From Chlorokybus atmophyticus (Eukaryota > Streptophyta > Chlorokybophyceae > Chlorokybales > Chlorokybaceae): 64,000 nt of DNA. Where the stretch lies: assembly GCA_009103225.1 (NCBI GenBank), contig RHPI01002090.1, positions 1,252,861 to 1,316,860 on the forward strand, written 5' to 3'. Positions 42,340-57,225 of the stretch are shown in pieces. Position 1 is the stretch's first letter. Each line of letters opens with the position of its first letter. Made by a program: the position numbers and the translations under genes. Under the pieces are notes generated by a model. That model did no database searches, was not told where the DNA came from, and saw nothing but the letters and a program-made list of their open reading frames with translations.

Positions 42340-43140
42340 TGAATGCTTGTTTGTGCACAGGGGCGGCCTCGTGCTTAAGGCCTCGTGTTTGTGGTTGCAA
42401 GAATAGTTGTTTGTGCACAAGGGCAGCCTCGTGCTTAAGGCCTCTTGTTTGTGGTTGCAAGAATGCTTGTGCTGGTTGGTGCACAGAGGCGGCCTCGTGC
42501 TTAAGGCCTCTTGTTTGTGGTTGCAAGAATGCTTGTGCTTGTTTGTGCACAAGGGCGGCCTCGTGCTTAAGGCCTCGTGTTTGTGGTTGCAAGAATGCTG
42601 GTTGGTGCACAGGGGCGGCCTCGTGCTTAAGGCCTCTTGTTTGTGGTTGCAAGAATGCTTGTGTTTGTTTGTGCAAAGGGGCAGCCTCGTGCTTAAGGCC
42701 TCTTGTTTGTGGTTGCATAAATGCTTGTGCTGGTTGGTGCACAGGGGCGGCCTCATGCTTAAGGCCTCTTGTTTGTGGTTGCATGAATGCTTGTGCTGGT
42801 TGGTGCACAGGGGCGGCCTCATGCTTAAGGCCTCGTGTTTGTGGTTTCAAGAATGCTTGTGCTTGCTTGTGCACAGGGGCAGCCTCGTGCTTAAGGCCTC
42901 TTGTTTTTGTGGTTGCATGAATGCTTGTGCTGGTTGGTGCACAGGGGCGGTCTCGTGCTTAAGGCCTCGTGCGTCAAGGCCTCTTGTCTGTGTTCCTCTT
43001 TGTGCTTGTTGTTTTGCTGAAAACACCAGAGCAGCCTGAGAAGCTTGAGGCAACCCAGTCCGACGAATGAATGCTTGTGCTGGTTGGTGCATAGGGGCGG
43101 CCTCGTGCTTAAGGCCTCGTGCGTTAAGGCCTCTTGCCTG
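42340..43140. repeat. tandem array, unit about 60-67 bp, roughly 11 copies
   Basis: Each unit contains GTGCTTAAGGCCTCTTGTTT, TGGTTGCAAGAATGCTTGTG and GTGCACAGGGGCGGCCTC. Because the array lacks stops, four frames stay open through it (two per strand), which is not evidence of a gene. Near its right end (43017-43066) it contains about 50 bp nearly identical to the start of the next gene's second exon (43352-43402). Confidence 0.9.
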
Positions 43141-43192
43141 TGTTCGTCTCTGTGCTCGTTGTTTTGCTTAGTGGCTTACCAGGTTGTTCATC

Positions 43193-45740
43193 ATGCCTGC
43201 CAAGCGCAAACTGGTTCGCATTGGAGACCAGCTGCCTGCAGGTAACTTTGTGATGTTTTAGCTTCTCGGCTCCAATCTCACACTTCTCATGAATCACATG
43301 CTTGCTCATACTGGTGCTCAACATGTATGCCCATTCTCAACAGAGAAGAAGATGAAAACACCAGAGCAGCCTGAGAAGCTTGAGGCAACCCCGTCCGACG
43401 AAGACGTTGTGGCTAAAGCAACAGCTTATTACAAAGCGTTATTTAGACAGTGGAAAAGTGCCAGACGGACCAAGAAGCGCGACGTAATCTCATGGGACAA
43501 CATGGTGCTCGACATCAAGGTAGCTCTGCAGAACAGCATGGACTACTGCGCGCTCTCTGATGATTCAAAGATGGAGTTATACAAATTCCTGATGAAGGAG
43601 CTCACTCAATGTGATAAGAAGGCAGCAGCTGGCGGCATAGACCTGGGGGACTTTGTCGACAAACCTGAAGCTGGCTCTTCAACCTCGCGCACTCACATTT
43701 GGGAGTCTAATCTGCCTGCTGAACAAACGGGTGCTGAGAGAAGGCTGAGTGGGTTGTTGAAGGAGAAAGGCCTGCGTGTGTGTGATGCCTATGGTAATGG
43801 GAATTGCTTTTACTACTGCATTGCCCAGTCGCGCCCCACCGTGAATGCTGGATGCCTGCAGCGCGACAAAGCACTTGACAAAGAGGATTTCTGGCGCAGC
43901 ATTGTGCTGGACAAAGGACGAGAGCTGCCAATCGCAGTGCAAGCAGTCAAGCTGCGCAAGTTGTGTGCCAAGCAGGTCAACCTTGCTTGGTTGAAGGAGC
44001 TTCGCAACTACCTGGCTTCAGACATGGGCAAGGACTACGAGCAGTGTGCTGCAAGATTGCATTTAGAGGAGCATATAAAGAACGATGATGACAAAGGCGT
44101 TATTGCTCATTCCAAAATGATTGCTCACGAGTCTGTTTATGCGGATGAACTGCACTTGGCTTTGATGGCGTAAACGCTTGGCATTTGCATCGGCACATCG
44201 CAGATTATTGCAGATGCAGCTGGCAGGTACTGCTTGGAAGTGGAAAAATCGGGTGCACTCTTCGAGGGTGCAGATGGGAGCTACTTTCAAACAACCACCA
44301 ACACAGAAAGTAAACAAGAACAGAAGTACGTGAAACCGGTCATGCTGCTTGGCGAGGATGTTGATGACCCGGCCAGTCATGTGATCATTGGCAATACGAG
44401 TCCAGGCTCGAACGAGGCGCATTACTTGTCCATTGGTGATCCCAGTGGCAACCTCTCCTGGGCGTTTAGTGACATGCCATCAGAAATCAGCCATTTCCTT
44501 TACCCCAATGGGTTGCCGACATCAGCGCCCAGTGCAGACTCTGCGCCTCTCCATACGCCCTCGTCTTGCAGTAGACCCCCTGTGCAGGAAGCTGAGGGCC
44601 AGGCCAAGCCAAAAGCCGAGGCGGAGGCCAAGCAAAAAGCTGATGCTGAGGACCTTGCAGCCAAGGCAAAGTAGGAGGCCGAGCACAGGGCCAAGCAGGA
44701 AGCTGATGCCAAAGCAAAAGCCAAGCAGGAAGCTGCTGAAGCCAGGGCCAGGCAGGAGGCAGAGACCAAGGCAGCTGATGATAAAACCAGGCAGAACGCT
44801 GCTGAAGCCAAGGCCAGGCAAGATGCTACTGCCAGGGGCAAGCAGGTACTGGTACTTCGGAGGTACGGATGAAAATGGTCCACATGTCTGCGCATAGTCC
44901 ACGTGGAACTAAGCGTGATGCTTTGCAGGTTGATGAGGAGGCTGAGGCTGCTGGGGATGTTCCTCCCATTGGTTCCGACAGTTCCGACAGCAGCGCTCCA
45001 GCACCCGCCACCAAGAAACAAAAGTCGACGCCAACAAGCGGCCAAGAGCAGACATGCAGCCACTTTGCGGGGCAAGTGCTGGTTCGGCAATCGCTGCAAA
45101 TTTTCACACGCTGTTGAGAAAGAGCAGACATGCAGTTACTTTGCGCACGGCAAGTGCTTGTTTGGCGATCGCTGTAAATTTTCGCACGCTCCAGAAATGG
45201 CCACCACGCCTGCCAGCGCTGTTGAGAAACTGCATCAGCTGCAGCAGGGCACTCGCACAGTGCAAGAGTTTCACAAGGAGTTTGTACCGTTGTGCAGTGT
45301 TGCAAAGGTGCATAAGGCTCTCAAAGTAGAGTTGTTTCTCAAGGGACTTCGAAAGGAGGTGTTTATTGGGATTCAAAAGGGTCCTTGCAACCGAGATTGG
45401 TGGGGTGATCAGTTCACCCACCTCGTGCTTGAAGCCCAACAGTTCAAAAATTCCTTGCGTGATATCTAGGATACAGGCAAGCTCAATCACAATACCTTTT
45501 CGCCAGGCAAAATATCTCGTCATAACATGCAAAAACTGGATCGGCTGGAGCGCACCGCAGGCCGAACGCAGAGCAGGAAGCTGGCTAAAACTTCACCATG
45601 AGCGCGAGCGGGAATTGATCGCTGAGCAGCCGACACCTGAGCAGCAAAAGAAGCTGAAGCAGCAGCTATTAGAGCAGCGGGAGGAGGAGCGGCGGAAGCA
45701 GCGGCAAGAGCAGAAGCAGAAGAGGCAGCAGCAGCAGTGA
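43193..45740 (+). pseudogene. composite gene: OTU-like cysteine protease, Lys/Ala repeats, CCCH fingers, gag-like domain
   Basis: Exon 1 is 43193-43241 (MPAKRKLVRIGDQLPA); exon 2 starts at 43344. An OTU-type deubiquitinase domain is suggested by VCDAYGNGNCFYYCIAQ (Cys block, about 43780-43830), YADELHLALMA and EAHYLSI (His block, about 44418). An AKQEADAKAK-type repeat tract follows. Then come CCCH zinc fingers of spacing C-x7-C-x5-C-x3-H, near 45050-45190. A stretch resembling retrotransposon gag (LHQLQQGTRTVQEFHKEF, LFLKGLRKEVFIG) and a Gln/Glu/Lys coiled tail end it. Defects: TAA at 44171-44173, TAG at 44672-44674 (where neighbouring repeats have Gln), TAG at 45467-45469, and a frame change inside the first finger near 45068. 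Role unknown; the layout suggests a mobile-element polyprotein. Confidence 0.6.
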
Positions 45741-45918
45741 AGCACTACACGCCTTGCAGGTTTGAATATACACTTTGCATCAGGCACATAATTGTTGGAA
45801 TTTTTGTTATTGACATATACTGTTGCAGTGCCTGTGCATCTTGGCATTGACAAACAACACTTCGTCTGCTCGTCATAACAAGTGTGCTGCAAGTCATCAT
45901 TACTACACTATGACCATC

Positions 45919-46785
45919 TCAGTAGAATGGTGCATAGTCCACTACAAAGCCCATGGCCTCTAGCAGCAGTCGACCTACATGCTCAGAGTCAGCAGGTGGA
46001 ATTGCATTTCTTATTTCATGTTCTTCTTCCATCCATTCAACCTGCATTGCTGACTGCCATCGTGCAACCGTGCCACGACATGATGCCTAGCCATACACCG
46101 GGTGGATCTGCCTCTCTCCAGGTTGCAATTGCTTGCGCTGTTCCGGGTGGGTGGACAGCTCTCCAAGGGCAGAGTCAGCGTGGTTGCATCTCAAGTCTGA
46201 GCGCAGCGGGGGGTTCGTCTCAAAAATGCGATGCCGATACACGTCAAGGTTGAACATGCTGCCGCATAGCTTAAGGTGAGCAGTCATGTGCGTAGATGCC
46301 CCTGCTATGTTCTCTATGACCCATGGCTTGCCGCTCAACTGCACCCTTGTTCTCATGGGTGCAATTAGGTTGACGTGATCCCAGCAATCTCCGAAAGTGG
46401 CTCGTTGACAAGAAGAAATGGCACCACTGAGCGCTTGACATGGAGGACTCGCCCATAATGCATGGTATGGGGACAGGTCGGCGTCTAGTGCATCCAGCTG
46501 ATTGAACTTGAATGGGTATAATGGTTGAGGCTTGTTGTCTATGCCCTCAACATCAAAACCTGCCCTGTACAGGCCCATGGCTACTCCACCCGCGCCGCAA
46601 AAAAGGTCCAGTGCACGAGGCCTGTAACGTCTGCCGCTTGGGTCGCATGGAGTTCGCGTTAAAAGAAGTGGCGATGGCTTGGGCCAAGGATTGAGCTCTC
46701 TCCCAGGCAAGTCCTGAAGTTTCAGGCAGGATTGACCCCCAACGCGAACCATCACTACCTGTATGTCCGGAACAAGGCTTTGCAT
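45919..46785 (-). pseudogene. phage/virus-type DNA (cytosine-5) methyltransferase with one internal TAG
   Basis: Transfers methyl groups to cytosine C5 in DNA. The frame is open from well upstream; ATG 46785 is a plausible start. Motif I is ALDLFCGAGGVAMGLYRAGF, motif IV ASPPCQALSG with the catalytic Cys, motif VI WVIENIAGA, motif VIII YRHRIFE. After HPVYG comes TAG (46089-46087). The same frame then continues with the conserved C-terminal part (WQSAMQVEWM, RNAIPPAD, VGRLLLEA) down to TGA at 45921-45919. Without readthrough the motif IX-X region is lost. The compact size resembles phage and large-virus enzymes rather than plant MET1 or CMT. Confidence 0.8.
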
Positions 46786-48223
46786 TGGGATCGCCGCAAT
46801 GTTCCACTTTTTGATCAAGATGTGGTGCAGCCGTGGATCCTCATTGTAATCGTCGTACTGGACGGTATGTTTTCCTATGCCACGGCAAGTGCTTAAATAA
46901 GTACACATATGTACATTATTGAAAAGATAATATTGTAAAGATATATTACATGTAATCACAATATATGTATATAGCACATTTTATGGTCACGTCAGTAATT
47001 GATGACGTGGCATGAGGTTGTAGGTGCAAACCCTTATTCATAGCAAAATAATTCCCGTGAATGTAGACTTTACTCCCTTCTTGGCATCCCGAGAATACCC
47101 CGGTCAGTGGAATGACAAGCTTCAAGATAAACGATGATTCGTATTACGGTAGAGGACTGTACTTCTCACCAACACTACAACTGAGATAACACTGCCCGCA
47201 ATTACGACGACTACCATCCTACTTTGATAAAAGATGATTTGGAGTCCGATACCCAATGCACCGTACTGTCAGTTGATGGCACGGTCCCCCCCGTGTATTA
47301 CCAAGCCAGCGGACAAGCATGTGGTGCGTGCGTAGCAGGTAGCTAGCACGTAGCACGACTGCGACTTCAAGTAGGTAACAGCAGCGTGGTTACCTAACAC
47401 GTACACCAATACAGCCACGGCTCCGCGGCTCGTCCATGCATGGGCCGCGGGTGGTGTGTCCCCGCAAAGCAGACGTGAACTGTCAACAGGTTGCAATACC
47501 GTTAGCGAGAGACGGGCTTGCTCCTGTGACATGACCCCATGTCTCGAAAACGACGCATTGCACAGTGGCACCGTCACGTTACTGACGTCACGACAACAAC
47601 CGGTGTAGGGTGTTCATCCTAGGTGGTTCTGGTGGTTCTTTGCTTGTCATGCTAGCATTCCTCGCACACTCCGTTCTTGAACGGACACAACCTCGGCTTG
47701 CCAAGCAGCCCGGCGGCAATACAGCACATATGCCTATGGTGGTAGCCTACCCTTAGGCGGCATGTTTGCTGTCACGTAGGTAGGCACGTAGCCCTGTCCC
47801 CCGCCTGCCAGCCTAGGCAGTGCTCCTCTAGGTGTATGCACGGAACATTGCACGTTGCTGACACGCGCGCAAAAATGGCAGAGGAGATGTTTTATTTTAA
47901 TACATATGTTCGCAACATCCGTCTAGCATCCTCTCAAGCTCCGTCGCTATCCTCTTGGTGTAGTCTTCGGGCCGCGGAAGTGCGTATGTAAGCAAGCATA
48001 AGTGAGAGCTTCACCGTAACATCTTGTGTGTGAGTGAGACGCCTTGCAGCTGCGTGTGGAGAGCACAGGTGAGTTGTCGGGAAGAAGTTGTGACGTGCAG
48101 ATTGCTGTTGGCACTGTTGGCACTGTGAGTCATGGCTGTGTACTCGTCTCATGCTGACAATGACTGTATTGTGTAGGACCAACTGGCAGCAAGCCCATGC
48201 ACACAACGCCTTCTTCCTCAACC
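46786..48223. other. intergenic
   Basis: AT-rich at 46880-47000, then mixed sequence with no recognisable gene. The last few hundred bases are the upstream region of the NIDO gene. Confidence 0.45.
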
Positions 48224-51218
<2,995 letters not shown>

Positions 51219-51235
51219 GTATGGACCCTGTACAT

Positions 51236-51254
51236 TGTAAGCGTCATGAATAAA
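51236..51254 (+). promoter_or_regulatory. candidate polyadenylation signals of the NIDO gene
   Basis: TGTAA (51236-51240), the signal used by many green algae, and AATAAA (51249-51254) lie 18-36 bases after the TGA stop. Which one is used is not known. Confidence 0.45.
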
Positions 51255-51510
51255 GAATAAGTAACTTGCTGTTTAAATTGAATTTATTGGGCTGACAGCA
51301 ACGACAACTCGAGCGTACACATGCACATGCACGCACAATTGCTCTCTCACGCCCATGTAGCCAGCTGTGAGAAAGTGAGCGCACGCGCGTGCGTGCATGT
51401 GTGTGGCCATGGAAACGGGGGGTGGGTACAAGTGGCTGTCGCACTTGCAATGCTGTTAATACTGTTAGCTGTTGTGCGGGGCCAAACACGTAGGAAGGAA
51501 AGGGGGGAGG

Positions 51511-52133
51511 NNNNNNNNNNNNNNNNNNNNNNNNNNNNNNNNNNNNNNNNNNNNNNNNNNNNNNNNNNNNNNNNNNNNNNNNNNNNNNNNNNNNNNNNNN
51601 NNNNNNNNNNNNNNNNNNNNNNNNNNNNNNNNNNNNNNNNNNNNNNNNNNNNNNNNNNNNNNNNNNNNNNNNNNNNNNNNNNNNNNNNNNNNNNNNNNNN
51701 NNNNNNNNNNNNNNNNNNNNNNNNNNNNNNNNNNNNNNNNNNNNNNNNNNNNNNNNNNNNNNNNNNNNNNNNNNNNNNNNNNNNNNNNNNNNNNNNNNNN
51801 NNNNNNNNNNNNNNNNNNNNNNNNNNNNNNNNNNNNNNNNNNNNNNNNNNNNNNNNNNNNNNNNNNNNNNNNNNNNNNNNNNNNNNNNNNNNNNNNNNNN
51901 NNNNNNNNNNNNNNNNNNNNNNNNNNNNNNNNNNNNNNNNNNNNNNNNNNNNNNNNNNNNNNNNNNNNNNNNNNNNNNNNNNNNNNNNNNNNNNNNNNNN
52001 NNNNNNNNNNNNNNNNNNNNNNNNNNNNNNNNNNNNNNNNNNNNNNNNNNNNNNNNNNNNNNNNNNNNNNNNNNNNNNNNNNNNNNNNNNNNNNNNNNNN
52101 NNNNNNNNNNNNNNNNNNNNNNNNNNNNNNNNN
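51511..52133. other. assembly gap (N run) with G-rich flanks
   Basis: 623 N, flanked by AGGGGGGAGG on the left and GGGGGCGGGGGCG on the right. Confidence 0.9.
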
Positions 52134-53974
52134 GGGGGCGGGGGCGTGCAATACATCCGCCTTGATGCTTACTCACTCGCCTCCTCCTCCTGACAAGAAA
52201 GTCACTTCATATTAAGTGAATGCACCGCATGATATTGCTGCACGCGGGGGCATTGCTTTTCGAGCACTTCCATATAGGGAAAACTTTCCCTACATGACTT
52301 GCGAACTCTTAGTATGTATAACATGACGGAACACAAGCAAATGTGTCCGTTAACATGCATGTAATATCATATGTTAATGCACATACGTATACATGTATAA
52401 CAGCACCGTGTGCACAACCACCTCATAGCAACGACTACCACAAGCAGGGGCTGGCCCAGGCCCTTAAGTTCCAAAAACCTTGGACAAAGGGTCTCGGCCA
52501 GCCCGAAATTATTGCACTTTGTGTGACACGGGCAAGGTGTACAATTGTTGCAAATTGCCCAGAACTCTGCCTTTGTGTAATACAGCGTTGCCAAGTGATG
52601 ACGCAAAGTGCAGTACCACAATCAGCATATGTTGGCGAGCTGCTGCAGCTCTCCGCACCCACACCCACATAAGCACGCAAAGCCTTGATATATTTGCTCA
52701 ACAAACAGGGTGCCGCTACCATATGAGGAGCCTCATGTCCCATGCCATACGGGACAGTGTTTCATAACCACATATGTGACATTCCTCGACTCATTTACTT
52801 ATGCCGCTTTGCTATTAATAAGACTATCACGTGTGTTACATGTTTTAATCGCCGCAAATGCATGCTGCATGCAACGGGTCACATAGTAATCTCATGCAGC
52901 AGGTTCCCAATGAATTAGTTATCGGCACAAGCCGGCGATTGTGCCAATGGTTAAAACAATCTCACCAAGCTGTGGACCCGAACGGTGCTTTGAATGCATA
53001 TGATTGTATGCATATGCGTTGGATCAAACATGTGGCTGTCAACACTGCTCTTTCTTATAAGTTACAAAACAAAGCTGCTTATAGTTTTATACAACCGTAA
53101 CATACAACCTTAACCAGTTGGCTACGGTCGCGAATATGAGATCGTAGGAGGAGCCATATATCTCGTAATCTTATATGTCGCAATTGTTTGTAATGCCACG
53201 CTTTTTAGTATGACACCATCATACTGGCTTTTATTATAACGCTCTTGCTGCATAGTCACTATGTATACGTAATGGCTAATACATTGGTATGCGGAGCATG
53301 CAATGCATTCAACCATACTGCATGCATTTGAGTGGGTTGTGTCGTAAATGCAACATAAGAGATTTTCGCAATTTGCATGTTTTTTTAATTCATATAGATG
53401 CAAATAATGCTTTGTGCTTTTGTAGTACGCGCACGTGTGAAATCCGCGCACATGATCAATGGCACGTCATGAGCCACTTGCATGTTGTGATTAATGGCGG
53501 ATGGCGGGTTGCCGACACGCCTAGCACACACCACCATTGGCTTCAACACTTTGATAACTGCTACTTATAACATTGAAAACGTGCCATAATATGCACATAT
53601 TCAGTTCATGCACATTTATTAAGTGCATATAAATACATTTTTACAAAATGCATACATCATGCACTTACGCTTGATCTACATGCATGGGTATGATGTGGCT
53701 ATGTAAACTCAACTTTGACCGTGGTCTATTTCTAAATAATGAATTGTACTTATCTAAGAAGTGCATGGACACATAAAAATTAGGCATCTTGTACCATGCA
53801 CTTCATCCATGTGAATGCCGTTAAGCGCAGAGGTGTTAGCCTTGAGTTTCACACGTCCATAGGACGTCAGCGGCGGCCAGATTGTATGCACTTGTACGCT
53901 CTCATCGAGGTAGGACTGCAGGTCCGATAACGTTATGTCAAGAGTTAGTTCCCGCATGTAATAACCATATGCAG
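52134..53974. other. AT-rich region left of the transposase fragment
   Basis: Mostly AT-rich. Two stretches look vaguely protein-like (plus 52858-53100, minus 54002-53754) but match nothing I know. The N-terminal tnp2 part expected for a CACTA transposase is not seen here. Confidence 0.35.
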
Positions 53975-55480
53975 GGTCTATGAAGTCCCACGACAAGCAC
54001 AACCTATGGTCTGTTGTCTTTCAGTACGTCTTGCATTGTGCACGAGGGATAGGAGCTGAGCAAAAGGCCACCATAAACAAGCTTTGTGAAGTCTATCAAC
54101 GACTCACGGCTTTTGAAGTTGAACAATCCCAACTGGAAGAATTGCGTGTGAGTATGTCAGCAACCATGCCTTCTGGGTCTGTGTGTTGCATCTTGGCGCA
54201 TGCATAGTTGACATCGTTTGTCAAAGCAGTTGATGGTGTGGGAGGTGCAGTGCGAGGTGGAGCTTTACTTCCCACACACGTGTCTCACCAGCATGCTACA
54301 TTTATTGGGTCACTTGGCGGACCAATGCATGTGGTTGGAACCTGTTCGAGACCACTGGGAGTGGGCTTATGAGAGGCTTATCAACTTTGTGAAAAAGAAG
54401 GGTTTGGCGCGCCAAGCCATTGAAGCCAGCACTTGCAGGAGGTGAGTCACTGACTGAGTGAGGTGAGTCACTGACTGATACCTACATGAATGACAAAGTG
54501 CATGCTAACGTCTGCTTGTGAACAGGTATGCCATCCACACAATGGTTAACACGCAGATGAATCACCTGCAGACAGTGTTCCCAACTATCACCTTGAGGTC
54601 AGAAAAGCAGCGGCAAGATGACGATTTCAGATTGCTTGGTGCAAAGCGTATCGTGTGGTTCGGGGCCAAGAGCAAGTTGCGCCAGCAGCTGGAGCACTGG
54701 CTGGCGGAGAATGACGAACAGTTCAACAGGCTGAAAAGGTGAGCTTGTGAGTCTGCTTGCCAAAAGGAGTGTCGAGTGAGTTTAATATGCTGTGGATTTT
54801 CAGCTCACATATGAATGTTGCAAAGAATTTGAAGCTTGCAAGGCGAAGCAGCGACAGCAAAACAGCAGAGCCAAGAGGGCAGGCCAAGAAGCCAACGAGG
54901 AAAACCTCAACAATGACATTTGTAAATGGTGGCCAAGTTGACCTCTGACCGATCATGAAGAGAGTCTTTTAAAACTGCCCAGCCAGCTGTTGCGTTACAA
55001 GCGTGCCGTATACAAGAACATTGGCCAGTTCAGAGCAGAGAGTATGGAATCATGCATGGAGACCATGGATTGTGGAGTCTTTACCATTGGCTATGCTGAG
55101 TGTGCAAGCCCAGCAGAAGCAATGACCTGGTACGGGCGCGTGCAGTCGTTTGATGTGGTATGCATCGCCGGTAATGAGCATCATTTGGTGAGAGCCAAGT
55201 GGTACAACCCTTCGGCTGTCAAGTTTCGTGACGGCTTCCCTTTGGTGGATTGGCGGAAGCCGTTTTACACAAAGTCAACTTACATCTCGTGTGATCAGGT
55301 GGGATGTGTGTGAAGCAGATTGCACAGTGCCTTCTTAATCTCAATCACTTAAATATGCAACACATGACCAGGTTCGTGGGCAGTGGTTTGAAGGCGTAGA
55401 TGTAAAAAACAAACACGTCATTGTTGTGTTGACCAAAGACCGCCGAAGTCATCATGCGCAGGGGGGTCAAGCGCCCTCGT
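53975..55480 (+). pseudogene. C-terminal part of a CACTA (En/Spm)-type transposase
   Basis: The segment MKSHDKHNLW...YVLHCARGIG matches the KSHDCH...LPVALRG block, and LPHT-like LYFPHTCLTSMLHLLGHLAD plus DHWEWAYERLINFVKKK match the FPPSFFD.MVHL.VHL...YRWMYPFER block of the DUF4218 region of plant CACTA transposases. Exons 53975-54147, 54227-54441, 54526-54738 and one from 54804 are suggested. A later part (YGRVQSFDVVCIAGNEHHLV, VRAKWYN) resembles the adaptor segment after DUF4218. Frame changes between 54900 and 54960 separate the two parts. The catalytic tnp2 domain is missing, so the element cannot be autonomous from this copy. Confidence 0.7.
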
Positions 55481-55693
55481 TCGGTAAGCACATGCTGCAC
55501 ACGCACTGCGGTTTTATTGACACAGGATAACACAATCTTGTCGATCTGGTAGGGACCTGGAGAGTCCAACGGGCAAAGCGATCGGTCGTGGTCCACGCTC
55601 CGCGCATGGCATTGGGAGTACAAAAGGTGTCCTCCTTGTTGTGCTGTGCTGTGCAACAACTTCCACCACACACACACTTTACGTGTTTTGGTA

Positions 55694-56260
55694 GGGTGCA
55701 AGCTAACTTTGAAGCTGAAGCTGTTTACAAGGATGAAGCTGAAGACTGCTGCTTTGTTTGCAAAGATGGTGGTCATGTTGTCTGCTGTGACAAGCAAGGT
55801 TGCCTCAAGAGCTACCACCCCCGCTGCTTGGAGAAACCACTGCCAAAAGACGAGGCCGAATGGGAATGCCCAAGGCACAGGTAGGCCAATTTTGACAATT
55901 AAACTCACATTGTGTGAACCTCATGACGTTGTGGATTTTACCGTGCATTTTCCAATGCAGCTGCTACAACTGTGAGCTCCCGGCGGTGCAGCGCTGCGCA
56001 ACTTGCCCAGTCAGCTCCTGCAAGAAGCATTCAACTGGTCGCACGAAACTCGTTACATGTATGCGCTGTGCTGCGTTGGAGGAGGGTGGTGCACCTGTTA
56101 AGATGCCAAGGCGTCTGCGGAGGAATGAAGGGAAGGAGGGTGTTGCAGATGATGTTCCCAAAGTCAGTCAATTGCAAGCGGATGAGAGTGATGCCCGCAC
56201 GCAGGCACCTGCCCACAGTGGACAAGGTGTGTATGTGTTATATTTGCTTGCTGTTTGTGT
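55694..56260 (+). pseudogene. PHD-type zinc finger segment of the transposon protein
   Basis: Reads [20 protein letters not shown], then [20 protein letters not shown] and, after an intron at 55881, CYNCELPAVQRCATCPVSSC. The first part is a PHD finger (C-x2-C, D-GG-x-VCCD, C...HP.C, W.CP), the second a further Cys-rich module as in NSD-type proteins. PHD fingers read histone H3 tails. It lies on the same strand between the transposase and ULP1 parts; splicing between them was not fully resolved. Confidence 0.65.
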
Positions 56261-56319
56261 ACTTATGCATAGTCACATAGTGCTAACCAACAATGCGTGT
56301 GCGCAGAGGTTGACGCAAA

Positions 56320-57225
56320 GGTGATTGATATGGTTACGGATGAAGACATGGATGAGGCTGCGCTTAGCGAAGACAACAACTTGGGTGATGGCGGTGCTGA
56401 GGATATGGTGACAGGCCCTTTGGTGCTCGACACCTTTTACTATCCTGCAGCAGGTGATTCTCGGGTGCCAATTACTGAACACGACATCGCAACGCTGCAG
56501 CCCGGTGAATGGCTCAACGATACCATCATCAATTTTTACTGCAGGTAACTTAATTGCTTGCACTTTCCAAGCTTACATCTGATTTGGAGAATAATCAACT
56601 AACACAGAATCACTACTTCATGCAATGGTAGGTACTTGCAAGAAGAATGTTTGGATAGGCGACGAGATCAAGTGGTCATGCTATCGCCCTTCTTTTACAG
56701 CTTAGCAGCTGAGAGCATCCAGCATGTTGCGGGCTGGTCATGGTTGCAGGACCCCTTCAGCTTCAACTACCTTGTGGCACCCGTCAACCAAAGGCAATCA
56801 TCGCGTGCTCGTAAAATCACAGTTTGCATGCCTTGCAGTGCATTTGGAACATCTATTCATGACAGCAATTGTTGGCAGTGTGCATTGGTCGATGGTGATT
56901 GTGTGCAACCCTGGTGGTGAGCCCGGCAGCGACACGCCTCCTTTCCTTCTGCATCTTGACTCAAAGCCCGGATTCAATGTAAACGTGGATGGGCCGTTCA
57001 GGGCATGGCTGGAGTTCATGTGGCAGCGCGTGCGGCGTACAAGCCCTGGTGATCGCTTCTCACTGGTCAACATGCTATTGATAACACCCAAAGTGAGTGT
57101 CTGCACACTGTGCTGTGTTGCTACAAGAAGGATTGCACTGACTAATGCCTGCAACCATTAGCGCAGGTGCCACAGCAGCGGAATGAATCAGAAATGTGGT
57201 GTTTTTTGCCTTGCACAACGTATAG
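56320..57225 (+). pseudogene. ULP1-type (C48) cysteine protease segment, catalytic block frameshifted
   Basis: C48 SUMO-protease-like domain common in CACTA and related elements. It begins with an acidic leader, then DIATLQPGEWLNDTIINFYC, MLSPFFYSL, VHWSMVIVCNPGG with the catalytic His, and FLLHLDSKPG with the Asp. The final block VPQQ is followed by a shift of frame: the CGVFCLAQ motif with the catalytic Cys is readable only in a different frame about 15 bases later (about 57169-57220). One intron before VHW may use a GC donor (AAAG|GCAATC, 56793). Inactive as written. Confidence 0.7.

Noticed and set aside
42125-43039. Four overlapping frames of 198-249 codons in the tandem array
   Set aside because: Open in several frames on both strands only because the repeat unit lacks stops; no start or splice context.
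51244-52215. Long frames across the second N gap
   Set aside because: Made of unknown residues.
53754-54002. Minus-strand frame that looks protein-like
   Set aside because: Overlaps the start of the transposase exon on the other strand and matches no family I know.
54939-54941. TGA as another internal stop in the CACTA gene
   Set aside because: The spliced frame differs here, so it may simply be out of frame; not counted.
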